From NCBI GenBank assembly GCA_022764045.1, contig JALERU010000061.1, positions 1 to 64,000 on the forward strand: a stretch of DNA of 64,000 bases. Reading direction: 5' to 3'. The stretch comes from Clostridiales bacterium (GTDB taxonomy: Bacteria > Bacillota > Clostridia > Oscillospirales > Oscillospiraceae). The notes under the pieces are model-generated. The model did not search any database, was not told the origin of the DNA, and worked only from the letters and a program-made list of their open reading frames with translations. Below, piece after piece: positions 55,884 to 64,000 of the stretch. Numbering within the stretch: the stretch's first letter is position 1; each line of letters begins with the position of its first letter. Made by a program: the position numbers and the translations under genes.

Positions 55884-56111
55884 CGCCCCCTCATCAGTCA
55901 CCTTCGGTGCCAGCTATGGTTTAAGGTGGCTTCGCATTGGATTGCATCGAACTGTCCCCCGGACAGTTCGACCCCCAAGGGGAAGCCTACGCTATTATGC
56001 TACGTTGGGGTAATTGCTACGGTAGGTTTCTACAGTAAGCCCCCCGGGTTTTGCCAATCGCCTTCCCCTGGGGGGGAAGGTGGGCCGGCGAAGCCGGGTC
56101 GGATGAGGGCG
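55884..56111 (+). repeat. Dispersed TIR repeat, copy F (with ~60-nt module)
   Basis: CGCCCCCTCATCAGTCACC...CCGGGTCGGATGAGGGCG. Confidence 0.9.
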
Positions 56112-56199
56112 AGCGTTGAGGGTTCCACGGCGTGGGTAAGAGACGCACAGACGTAAAGTGGCAGCGGGATAGTTCTCCCCAGCGTGACCGCCATTCCCC

Positions 56200-57720
56200 C
56201 TATCCCTGAAAATAGACCGTCTCCCGGTACTGAATGGCCTCGGCCAGGTGGTGGGTCTGAATCTTCTCGTCCCCGTCCAAATCGGCGATGGTCCGGGCCA
56301 CCCGGAGGATGCGGTCATAGCTCCGGGCGGTGAGGCCCATGTGCTCATAGGCCCCCTTCATCAGGGCCTGGCTGTCCTCGTCCAGGACGCAGAATTGGCG
56401 GAGCTCTTTTTGGCCCATGGCGGCGTTGCAGTGGGGGCCGTCGGGGCCGAAACGCTGGCTTTGGATGGCCCGGGCTTGGGTGACCCGGGCCCGGATGGCG
56501 GCGGAGGGCTCCCCGGGGCTGCGGTCGGAGAGGTTTTCAAAGTCCAGGGGAGGGACCTCGGCGAAGAGGTCAATGCGGTCCAGCAGGGGGCCGGAGAGCT
56601 TGCCCAGGTATTTCTTCACCTGGGCCGGGGAGCACCGGCACCGGCCGGAGGGATGGCCATACCAGCCGCATTTGCAAGGGTTCATGGCGCACAGGAGCAT
56701 GAAGCGGCTGGGGTAGGTCTCGGAGGCCGCCGAGCGGACCACGGAGATCTTCCCCTCCTCCATGGGCTGGCGGAGGACCTCCAGCACATCCTTGTGAAAC
56801 TCCGGCAGCTCGTCCAGAAAGAGGACCCCGTGGTGGGCCAGGGAGATCTCCCCCGGCCTGGGATAGGGGTTGCCGCCCCCGGCCATGCCCCCGGCGGAGA
56901 TGGTGTGGTGGGGGGACCGGAAGGGCCGCTGGGTGAGCAGAGGGTGCTCCCTGCTGGTCAGGCCCATGACCGAGTGGATTTGAGTGGCCTCCAGGGCTTC
57001 CCGCCGGGTCATGGGGGGCAGGATGGAGGGCAGGCGCCGGGCCAGCATGCTTTTCCCCGACCCCGGCGGGCCGATCATGGCGGCGTTGTGGCCCCCGGCA
57101 GCGGCGATCTCCAGCACCCGCTTCACCTGCTCCTGGCCCCGGACCTCGGAGAAGTCGGGGCAGGGCAGCTCCTCCAGCTCTCCCGACCAGGGGGGCGCGG
57201 GGGAGATGGACTCCCGGCCGGTGAGGTGGTCGGCCAGCTGCGCCAGGGTTTCCACCGGGTAGACGGTGAGCCCCTGGGCCAGGGTGGCCTCCGGGGCGCT
57301 GTCGGCGGGGACATACAGCCGCTGGATGCCCGCCTCCCTGGCGGCCAGGGCCATGGGGAGCATCCCCACCACCGGCCGCAGGGTGCCCGACAGGGAGAGC
57401 TCCCCCACAAAGGCGCAGTGGGGGTCCGACCAAGTGAGCTGGCCGGCGGCGGCCAGAATCCCCACCAAAATGGGCAGGTCATACAGGGTGCCGGACTTGC
57501 GCCGGTTGGCGGGGGCCAGATTCACGGTGATCCGCCCCACGGGAAAGGGGTAGCCGTTGTTTTTCATGGCCGCCCGGACCCGCTCCCGGGCCTCCTTCAC
57601 GGCGGCGTCGGGCAGGCCCACGATCTCAAAGTTGGGCAGGCCCCCGGACAGGTCGCACTCGGCGGTGACCTCGTAGCCGGAGATCCCTTGCAGCCCAAGG
57701 GAGCGCACTTTTTGCAGCAT
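56200..57720 (-). CDS. comM: YifB/ComM family Mg-chelatase-like AAA ATPase
   Basis: GLPNFEIVGLPDAAVKEARERVRAAMKNNGY, MIGPPGSGKSMLARRLPSILPPM, FLDELPEF, CPC-type MNPCKCGWYGHPSGRCRC. Confidence 0.95.
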   Translation of the reverse strand: MLQKVRSLGLQGISGYEVTAECDLSGGLPNFEIVGLPDAAVKEARERVRAAMKNNGYPFPVGRITVNLAPANRRKSGTLYDLPILVGILAAAGQLTWSDPHCAFVGELSLSGTLRPVVGMLPMALAAREAGIQRLYVPADSAPEATLAQGLTVYPVETLAQLADHLTGRESISPAPPWSGELEELPCPDFSEVRGQEQVKRVLEIAAAGGHNAAMIGPPGSGKSMLARRLPSILPPMTRREALEATQIHSVMGLTSREHPLLTQRPFRSPHHTISAGGMAGGGNPYPRPGEISLAHHGVLFLDELPEFHKDVLEVLRQPMEEGKISVVRSAASETYPSRFMLLCAMNPCKCGWYGHPSGRCRCSPAQVKKYLGKLSGPLLDRIDLFAEVPPLDFENLSDRSPGEPSAAIRARVTQARAIQSQRFGPDGPHCNAAMGQKELRQFCVLDEDSQALMKGAYEHMGLTARSYDRILRVARTIADLDGDEKIQTHHLAEAIQYRETVYFQG

Positions 57721-57899
57721 GGCGGGCCTCCTTCCAGATAATATACCACGTTAACTATGCCACAAAACCACCGGGGATACAAGGGGGTAGGGGGCGTTTT
57801 TGGCAAAAAGAACGCCCTGCCGGCGGCGGCAGGGCGGGGGATGGCGGCGATGACGTAGATCCGGGTGCGAAGGGAGGGGAAGATTTGTGGGAAATGGAA

Positions 57900-58012
57900 A
57901 ACCGAGGGCAGAGGGAAGAGCCTCTGCCCTCGGTGCCGAAGGTGGGAAGGTTACAAGAAGTCTTCTGGGAGCTTGAGGGCGTCCAGCACAAAGGCGCGGA
58001 TGCCGTTGGGAG
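57900..58012 (-). pseudogene. 3'-end remnant duplicated from the 61856..62293 gene, with terminator
   Basis: Minus strand encodes NGIRAFVLDALKLPEDFL* followed by the ACCGAGGGCAGAGG...CCTCTGCCCTCGGT hairpin; parallels 61800-61913. Confidence 0.6.
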
Positions 58013-58043
58013 ATCTTTGACAGTAGGGCGGGAGAGGATGGGG

Positions 58044-58508
58044 CTACAAGGCATGTGGGCTAAGACCTACTCGAGCAGTCCAGCCGTCGAAAGCTGTGAC
58101 TTGACCTAAATCTGCGACTCCTGCTGGCAAAGAGGTGCCTGGCCTGTAGACGTACAAACACCATCCGTCCTCTGATAGGGGGATCCTTACGCTGGTGTCA
58201 AAGGAGACTTTAATAGAGTGATGCTCCAACTGATATCCTCCCTCTACTCTTTTAGATACGACGGCCATGAAATAGGCGATGTCCTCCTTGGTATGATAGA
58301 GCAAGGAAACGGAATTGGCATGGGGATCGCTACCCAAGGGTGCAGTCAAGAGGATTTCCGTGGGGGAATCCCCATTGGTGAGGTTGGGATCCTGACAAAG
58401 GGCCTCCAGAGTGTTGTAGACTACCGGCTGGATGGCAGCCGTAGGCTCCTCTCTCTGGCAGCCGATCAGGAGAAGGCAGAGGAGAAGGGAGATGAGGTGA
58501 TACTTCAT
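58044..58508 (-). CDS. Putative lipoprotein
   Basis: Lipobox MKYHLISLLLCLLLIGCQRE. Confidence 0.75.
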   Translation of the reverse strand: MKYHLISLLLCLLLIGCQREEPTAAIQPVVYNTLEALCQDPNLTNGDSPTEILLTAPLGSDPHANSVSLLYHTKEDIAYFMAVVSKRVEGGYQLEHHSIKVSFDTSVRIPLSEDGWCLYVYRPGTSLPAGVADLGQVTAFDGWTARVGLSPHAL

Positions 58509-58578
58509 TGGAGATATCCTTTCCAGAGAAGACGTTCAGGGAAGGTTTTCCGGACGAACTACTCCGCTAATTGATAAA

Positions 58579-59385
58579 TTAGATAATACTACCTAACCCG
58601 CCGAGAGCAGGAAAATCAGAAGAACTGTTGCTTTCCTTTAATGCATATATGCCGTCAAAAACACCTCCGCCAGAAACAGGATACTTTGCTTTGATCGGAA
58701 TGGAGGATATTAAAGAATCTTCGCCTCCAAAAAGCTGGCGTTGCTGAATTGATCCAGTGACGGTTAAAATACGTGGAGTAAATACAATAGCAGAATATGT
58801 ATACTTCCCGCTAGGAGCGAATGTACCTGTTATCTGAGCAGATGTACTAGAAGATGCGCTTGTTGTAACGTCGTAAGAAGCAGTAATGGATGCATCTACC
58901 AGGTCCTTCATATTTGCGGTTAATGAGAAACCAGAGGAGCTGGACTTCACGACTTCTCTAGTATATGACACAATGCTAGTCACATCAAGGGCAATTGCAT
59001 TTTGATAAAGAGCACTTACTCTGCGCGTGTGGCTGTAGTCATATTGTTTAGACGCAGAAGATTTTACAAATTTGTAATAGATACCTCTGGGAGTAATAGA
59101 AGATTCAGTGACAGGAGAGATGTCACTTTCAAAATCGGCATCTTTGGCAACTGCTGTAATCAGAGAATTGTATTCATCCTCAGTTAAGGGATAGGCAACG
59201 CCATCAGATACCAGTACGGCGGCTGTTGTATGAACGCCGTCATCATTGATGTCAAAAGTGGCTTCGTTTATACAAATGGGTACAGATTTTTCTGTGGACT
59301 CAAAGGTGAAAGCGGCGCTTGCGGGAATGACCAAGGAAAGGGCCAGGCAGAGCGCCAGTGCGATGGACATCAGTCTCTTTTTCAT
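58579..59385 (-). CDS. Secreted protein of unknown function
   Basis: Signal peptide MKKRLMSIALALCLALSLVIPASAA; Ser/Thr-rich body. Confidence 0.8.
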   Translation of the reverse strand: MKKRLMSIALALCLALSLVIPASAAFTFESTEKSVPICINEATFDINDDGVHTTAAVLVSDGVAYPLTEDEYNSLITAVAKDADFESDISPVTESSITPRGIYYKFVKSSASKQYDYSHTRRVSALYQNAIALDVTSIVSYTREVVKSSSSGFSLTANMKDLVDASITASYDVTTSASSSTSAQITGTFAPSGKYTYSAIVFTPRILTVTGSIQQRQLFGGEDSLISSIPIKAKYPVSGGGVFDGIYALKESNSSSDFPALGGLGSII

Positions 59386-59612
59386 GGTTGATTCTCCTTT
59401 TCTTTGTTTTTTGTTTTTGAGGGGGTGGGGTGAGCGTTTATCTTGCTGGGTATTACCTCCAGTCTGTTCTCCGCCAAGGAGGCGGGCGGGGCCGGTTACT
59501 TTGTCCCTTCACTATATACATGTCATGAGAAGGGGATTTGTTCACATGAAAACGCAAAAAAGTCAAAAAAATAGTTCGGGTGCGAAATTTCGCACCCGAA
59601 ATAGGGGGAACG

Positions 59613-60065
59613 TTAGGCTTTTACGGCTTTGGAACCGACCCAAGCAGTTTCCGATCCCGCAGCATTTTTACAGTAGCAAGCGGCGGTGACATAATAGTAT
59701 TTTCCGGCGGTGCCAGGATAGGTAATATTAACATCCGCAAATGCCTGTTTGGTCAGAATCATGCCGGGTTGGTTATAGCGGGTATAGGTATGAACTTCTT
59801 GATAACTGCCGTCTGACTGCTTTTGATACACACAGATTTGTGTGGCGCCAATTTCGGCCATAATGGATTTTGCTCTTACATTAACAGTAATGTTTAATTT
59901 TCCGCTGCCAGTGGGAATGACAGAGATGTTTTTATAGGAAAAGTAGTTGCTGTCTTGAATTTCTGCGTCGGGGGTAGGCATAGCGGCGAAAGCGGGACCG
60001 GCAGACCCAATGAGAAGAAACAGAAACAGACAGAGAGACAGGATACGAATAAACGGTCTTTTCAT
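59613..60065 (-). CDS. Secreted protein of unknown function
   Basis: Signal peptide MKRPFIRILSLCLFLFLLIGSAGPAFAA; beta-rich mature region. Confidence 0.8.
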   Translation of the reverse strand: MKRPFIRILSLCLFLFLLIGSAGPAFAAMPTPDAEIQDSNYFSYKNISVIPTGSGKLNITVNVRAKSIMAEIGATQICVYQKQSDGSYQEVHTYTRYNQPGMILTKQAFADVNITYPGTAGKYYYVTAACYCKNAAGSETAWVGSKAVKA

Positions 60066-60080
60066 TGGAAGGTTACCTCC

Positions 60081-60962
60081 TTAGTCATAAATCGAGTCAA
60101 TCATTGCTTTTAATTCATCCACAGAAAGATTGCCTTGGATGCAGCACTCCACGTTTTCGTTTCTCCAAACAGCAATATAGGCATCTATGTTTTTTGCAAT
60201 ATAATGGGGAATTCCGTTGGCGTAATATTCTTCTGGCGGGCCAGGGTCCTTTTCATATTGTCCTGTGGGCAGCTCAGATGCGTCATGGTATACTGTAATG
60301 TCGATGGTAAAACCACCTTTTGAAGAAGAGAAAACAAAATTGATACCATTGCCAAGGAAGCTGGAGCTATCTTCAGCTTGCGCCAGCTCTGCCCCCTCCG
60401 GATAGCGGGTGGGCAAAACAGGCAGATCGGTCAATTCATCTACCTTGTTTTTGAGCTGGTCATAGGTGGCGTCGTCCAAACGAAACGCTGCTGCGCCCCC
60501 TGGGGAGAACGAAAAGGTATGGGTGCTCCATTGGATCAGGGCGCCGATGGGGTCCGTTCCAGCTGCCGGAAGGATGAAAAAGCAAACGACCAAACAGAGA
60601 ACGGCGGCAAAAGAAAGATACCACCGCAATTTCCGGCGGGGCTTCTGTTCTCTTTTTGGGGGAAACGGGATGACTTCTGATGTGGTTACGGGCTCCGGTT
60701 CCGGAGCGGGGGGAGAATCCGGGGTGGCGGCGGGGGTTACGTTGCGGGATAGAAAGGTTTCCCAGGCGGTGTCCTCGTCAATGGGGGAAGGAATCTGGGC
60801 TTCCCTGGAACGGATCACCTCCATAATTTCTGTGAGGAATACCATGCTGGCCTCGTCGTCCTCGGAGGTGGCGAAATCCTGGCGAAGGAGCTCCTCCAGC
60901 TCTGGGGTAGAGAGCTGTTCTAAGCCGGGATATTTTTTTGAATTCTCCGTAGGATATTTCAT
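60081..60962 (-). CDS. Anti-sigma-like membrane protein with extracellular DUF4367-like domain
   Basis: Cytoplasmic N-terminus, TM WYLSFAAVLCLVVCFFIL, C-terminal region; overlaps the sigma gene by 4 bp. Confidence 0.75.
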   Translation of the reverse strand: MKYPTENSKKYPGLEQLSTPELEELLRQDFATSEDDEASMVFLTEIMEVIRSREAQIPSPIDEDTAWETFLSRNVTPAATPDSPPAPEPEPVTTSEVIPFPPKREQKPRRKLRWYLSFAAVLCLVVCFFILPAAGTDPIGALIQWSTHTFSFSPGGAAAFRLDDATYDQLKNKVDELTDLPVLPTRYPEGAELAQAEDSSSFLGNGINFVFSSSKGGFTIDITVYHDASELPTGQYEKDPGPPEEYYANGIPHYIAKNIDAYIAVWRNENVECCIQGNLSVDELKAMIDSIYD

Positions 60963-61531
60963 GTCTTAGAACCTCCTCTACTATTATCATGTCCGCCTGA
61001 GCCGGTTTGTTCACATTCCGGGGGGATATTTTTTTCAATTTCCGCATAATTTTTTCGGAATTGCGCTTTAATTCGGTTCACGCGCATGGCCAAAGCGGAT
61101 TTTTTGATCCCCAAGTCCTGGCAAATTTCCTCATAGGTCTCTTTGTGAAGATAGAGCCGTTTCAATAAGTCCAGGTCCTCTGGGGGGACAAAGCCTTCCA
61201 GCTCTAAATCAGCTCCGGGCGGGGACAGGACGGAATCGGGAGGAATTTGGAGCAACCGCTCTGCCCAGCGCTGGTCTGCGCGAACCATGTTTTTTACAAC
61301 ATTTTTCAACGTGATTGTGAGCCATCCCGCCGGATTTGGGTGATGATAAAATTCCTCTCTCTTTTCCCAGGCAATGGTAAAGGCTTCTTGCACGGCGTCC
61401 TCTGCCTGGCTGATGCTTCCTATGCTGCCCTTTTGGGACAAAAGAACCATTGCAAGCCGGTGAAGGGATTTGTGCTGGGTTCTTACAATGTGTTCATAGA
61501 ACAGCAAAACGTCTTTTGGCAGAGTAGCCAT
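60959..61531 (-). CDS. ECF-type RNA polymerase sigma factor
   Basis: SQAEDAVQEAFTIAWEKREEF region 2; region 4 LLKRLYLHKETYEEICQDLGIKKSALAMRVNRIKAQFR. Confidence 0.88.
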   Translation of the reverse strand: MATLPKDVLLFYEHIVRTQHKSLHRLAMVLLSQKGSIGSISQAEDAVQEAFTIAWEKREEFYHHPNPAGWLTITLKNVVKNMVRADQRWAERLLQIPPDSVLSPPGADLELEGFVPPEDLDLLKRLYLHKETYEEICQDLGIKKSALAMRVNRIKAQFRKNYAEIEKNIPPECEQTGSGGHDNSRGGSKT

Positions 61532-61809
61532 TTTCGCACCTTCTTTCTGCTTTTGAGTTTTATAAACCTATTATATCATAATAAGCGTTAAAAAGAAACA
61601 GGATATATTCTGGCTTACTCTGCTAATGAACAATGATTTTTAGGATTGGAAGAGATATAAAGGGAAAAGGTTTGATAATTACTCCGCCCTTGAGCGCTTT
61701 TTCAGCTTCTTTGGGGCCCTGCCGCCACCCGCGCACCGGAGGAAATCATGTCTGAGAAAAAATGAAAAGGAAACGGAATGGAGGCGCGTTTTTGTGGGAA
61801 ATAAAAAAA

Positions 61810-61845
61810 CCAAGGGCAGAGGGGACAATGCCTCTGCCCTTGGCG
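61810..61845 (-). terminator. Terminator hairpin of the 61856..62293 gene
   Basis: ACCAAGGGCAGAGGGGACAATGCCTCTGCCCTTGG; similar hairpins at 57901 and 62497. Confidence 0.7.
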
Positions 61846-61855
61846 GTTGGGAAGG

Positions 61856-62293
61856 TTACAAGAAGTCCTCTGGAAGCTCAAGGGCGTCCAGCACAAAGGC
61901 GCGGATGCCGTCGGGGTCCAGCAGGTTCCCCTGAGAGCGGTTCCAAAGGCCGGAACCCATGGAACAGAACGAAAGGTCCACGGCACTGCGGTATCTTCCC
62001 GGGTCCTCCGGCTCCTCAAAGTGGCCGGGACCTAAGACGATGCGGCGCTCCTGGCATTGGGACAGGTAGGCGAGGATCTCTTTGCCCACAGCCTGGTCTG
62101 CTTCCGTTTCCGGCTGCCAGACAAAGCAGTCAGCGTCCTCTTTTTGGTAGTACAGATTCCGCTGAATGATGATCTCCGTGATGGCGGCGGTTTCCGGATC
62201 TTGGACAACGGGGCGGGGGATCAGAAAATAGCAGGCCAATAGCGCGGCAAGGGCCAGGAGGAAAACACAAAGGAAACGTGTCTTTTTCGCCAT
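61856..62293 (-). CDS. Small membrane-anchored/secreted protein
   Basis: MAKKTRFLCVFLLALAALLACYFLIPRPV...DPDGIRAFVLDALELPEDFL; ATG at 62293 (ORF track gives a longer ORF). Confidence 0.7.
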   Translation of the reverse strand: MAKKTRFLCVFLLALAALLACYFLIPRPVVQDPETAAITEIIIQRNLYYQKEDADCFVWQPETEADQAVGKEILAYLSQCQERRIVLGPGHFEEPEDPGRYRSAVDLSFCSMGSGLWNRSQGNLLDPDGIRAFVLDALELPEDFL

Positions 62294-62496
62294 GGAAAAG
62301 CCCCCTTTCTCATGGTTTCTTTCGATGGAAAACCCGCGCCTGCGGCCGGGAAGCTGGCCCGGTGGGAGGGTTTTGGTGTGTTTGGGGTTGTGGGGCGCGC
62401 AGGTTTGGAAGCGAGGCGTCTGATTACAAATAGAATACCACGGAATAACAAAAAGGAAAAGGGGAGGGCGGGAAGATTTGTAGAAAATGGAAAAAC

Positions 62497-62526
62497 CGAG
62501 GGCAGAGGGAAGATCCTCTGCCCTCG
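62497..62526 (-). terminator. Terminator hairpin, third member of the family
   Basis: CCGAGGGCAGAGGGAAGATCCTCTGCCCTCGG. Confidence 0.65.
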
Positions 62527-62633
62527 GGATCAAAGGTGGGGTGGTTACAAAAGGATGCCGATTTCCATTTTTCAGGAGTCCTTCATGTGGGTTGCTATTA
62601 TAAATTCAGATTTTCAAAAGCTCCACGTAGCTC

Positions 62634-63284
62634 TTAGTCAATGTAATAAATGATATCATCCTTGTGTTCGTCTAACAGGCTCGACAGATATTCTTCTACT
62701 GCATCCAATGCTTCCTGGGGTGGATTAAGCCGATCATAGGTAAGTCCGTGGTTTTGACAATATTCCTTTGCGATGGCCTCTTTCAAATTCCACTTTGCCA
62801 AAATCTTAGGAGCCTGGGCGCGCTGGTCATCCACATATTCATCGTAGGTGATTCCTGCGTTGGCACAATAGGCATCAATCCCTTCTTTCCCCTCAGGTAG
62901 TTCATAAGCGGCGTAAACCGTTTCCTGGAGATACTGTTCCACCTCTTCTGTGGAGGGTGTTAATCCCCGGTTTTCTGCCTCTTCTAAAAGGATAACATTC
63001 TTTAAAATATCATCCACAATCTCTCGATCACTGACAGTTTCTCCTGATGCAGATCCAGCCAAGGCTGCTTGCGTCTGCTTTTGATATTCTACAACAGACA
63101 TCATAACCTTTTCTTCTTTATATGTGGCTGCTACCGTATCTGATGTAGAAGACTCGCGCTCTGTAGCTTCTTCATAGTATGTTCCGAGTTCAGCTTCTAC
63201 AGGGGAGCTATCTGAACTATATGCAACAACGCCGATAGATGTAACTATTAATAAAATAGCTAACAAAATACCTGCTTTCTTCAT
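62634..63284 (-). CDS. Secreted/membrane-anchored protein, weakly SurA-N-like
   Basis: N-terminal signal/TM MKKAGILLAILLIVTSIGVVAYS; VSDREIVDDILKNVILLEEAENRGLTPSTEEVEQYL resembles a SurA/PrsA N-domain. Confidence 0.65.
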   Translation of the reverse strand: MKKAGILLAILLIVTSIGVVAYSSDSSPVEAELGTYYEEATERESSTSDTVAATYKEEKVMMSVVEYQKQTQAALAGSASGETVSDREIVDDILKNVILLEEAENRGLTPSTEEVEQYLQETVYAAYELPEGKEGIDAYCANAGITYDEYVDDQRAQAPKILAKWNLKEAIAKEYCQNHGLTYDRLNPPQEALDAVEEYLSSLLDEHKDDIIYYID

Positions 63285-63311
63285 TTTAATTCCTCCTAAC
63301 TAGAAAACAGC

Positions 63312-64000
63312 TTATGTGAAGTAGGTTTTTACTGTGCCACTTTTGCTATGGGAACCTAAATTGCAAACTCCTGTTGCGATAGCATAAGATGGCATCGACT
63401 TTAACATGAAAAATGTTGTTTGAAACGAGGATGCATAGCTTGTATTTGTGGACCATTTGATACCTTGGTCTGCTAATTTACCATTCGAGCTATTATAATA
63501 GCTTACCGATAATGCTGGCGCTGTACCTACACTAAAGCCGCTTGGTACAGACACTGTAGTACAAGAAACTTGTGTATCCCACGATGAAAACGCTGTAGCT
63601 GGGAAAAAGTTTCCTGCAAACTTATTTGGCTGATTGTAGGTGTTTGTGTATGAAACTCTAAATTTTACCGGGACGCTCTGTAAAGTGCCAATGCCAAGGT
63701 CTCCATCCAGATTCAAAAACACTGCTGAAATATCTGACGAATTGGAAGCCCTTTTCGAATTTGCTCTGCACTGAGTGCAAGAGAACTTTAAGACATATAC
63801 TGTCTTTGTTTCACCACATGCACATTTTGCAACGCTAGCATGTGGATGGCTTGCTGCCGGTGTCCCACCAGTGTAAGAATGTGTCCCACACGACTTGCAA
63901 GTGCCGCTTCCCCAAGTCCCGGGGCCATGCTTCTTAACTTCCTGACCACCAATATATACTTTGCTTCCACACGAATTGCACACTTTGTAGTATCTGTGAG
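63312..64000 (-). CDS. Cysteine-rich zinc-ribbon protein, N-terminus beyond window
   Basis: Open frame continues upstream (..HRYYKVCNSCGSKVYIGG); CNSCG/CKSCG/CACG/CTQC motifs then a beta-rich C-terminus. Confidence 0.7.
   Translation of the reverse strand, partial: HRYYKVCNSCGSKVYIGGQEVKKHGPGTWGSGTCKSCGTHSYTGGTPAASHPHASVAKCACGETKTVYVLKFSCTQCRANSKRASNSSDISAVFLNLDGDLGIGTLQSVPVKFRVSYTNTYNQPNKFAGNFFPATAFSSWDTQVSCTTVSVPSGFSVGTAPALSVSYYNSSNGKLADQGIKWSTNTSYASSFQTTFFMLKSMPSYAIATGVCNLGSHSKSGTVKTYFT

Noticed and set aside
51748-57741. Antisense ORFs 51748-53094, 53404-54708 and 56248-57741
   Set aside because: Overlap proA, cinA and comM completely with low-complexity translations.

Overview
64-kb window of a high-GC, gene-dense Firmicute chromosome. 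Gene content and the T-box leader fit an Oscillospiraceae-type gut Clostridium, but the taxon is inferred. About 50 CDSs are supported. Housekeeping genes include lepA (5'-truncated), mnmG, mnmA, rlmI-like, metNIQ behind a Met-type T-box, proBA, cinA, thiI and comM/yifB. No rRNA, tRNA or CRISPR array was seen. The less ordinary content is: (1) a BlaI-type repressor followed by FOUR tandem M56/BlaR1-like membrane metallopeptidases with conserved N-terminal halves and divergent C-terminal ectodomains (18.3-27.6 kb); (2) an overlapping operon mnmG-MBL-mnmA-MBL-MBL (11.9-17.7 kb); (3) ten copies of a ~175-230 bp intergenic repeat with terminal inverted repeats, internal hairpins, mosaic variants and tandem pairs; (4) a second intergenic element built from three consecutive triloop hairpins whose stems covary while the linkers (CCGTCTCAT) are conserved; (5) two small ORFs below the ORF-track cutoff, one divergent from an XRE regulator with a shared operator; (6) tandem small HTH genes each preceded by a duplicated operator array; (7) an SDR resembling 3-alpha-hydroxysteroid dehydrogenase next to a SnoaL-like protein; (8) a cluster of secreted proteins, lipoproteins and an ECF sigma factor at 58-64 kb. 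All functional calls come from reading motifs by eye; no searches were run.
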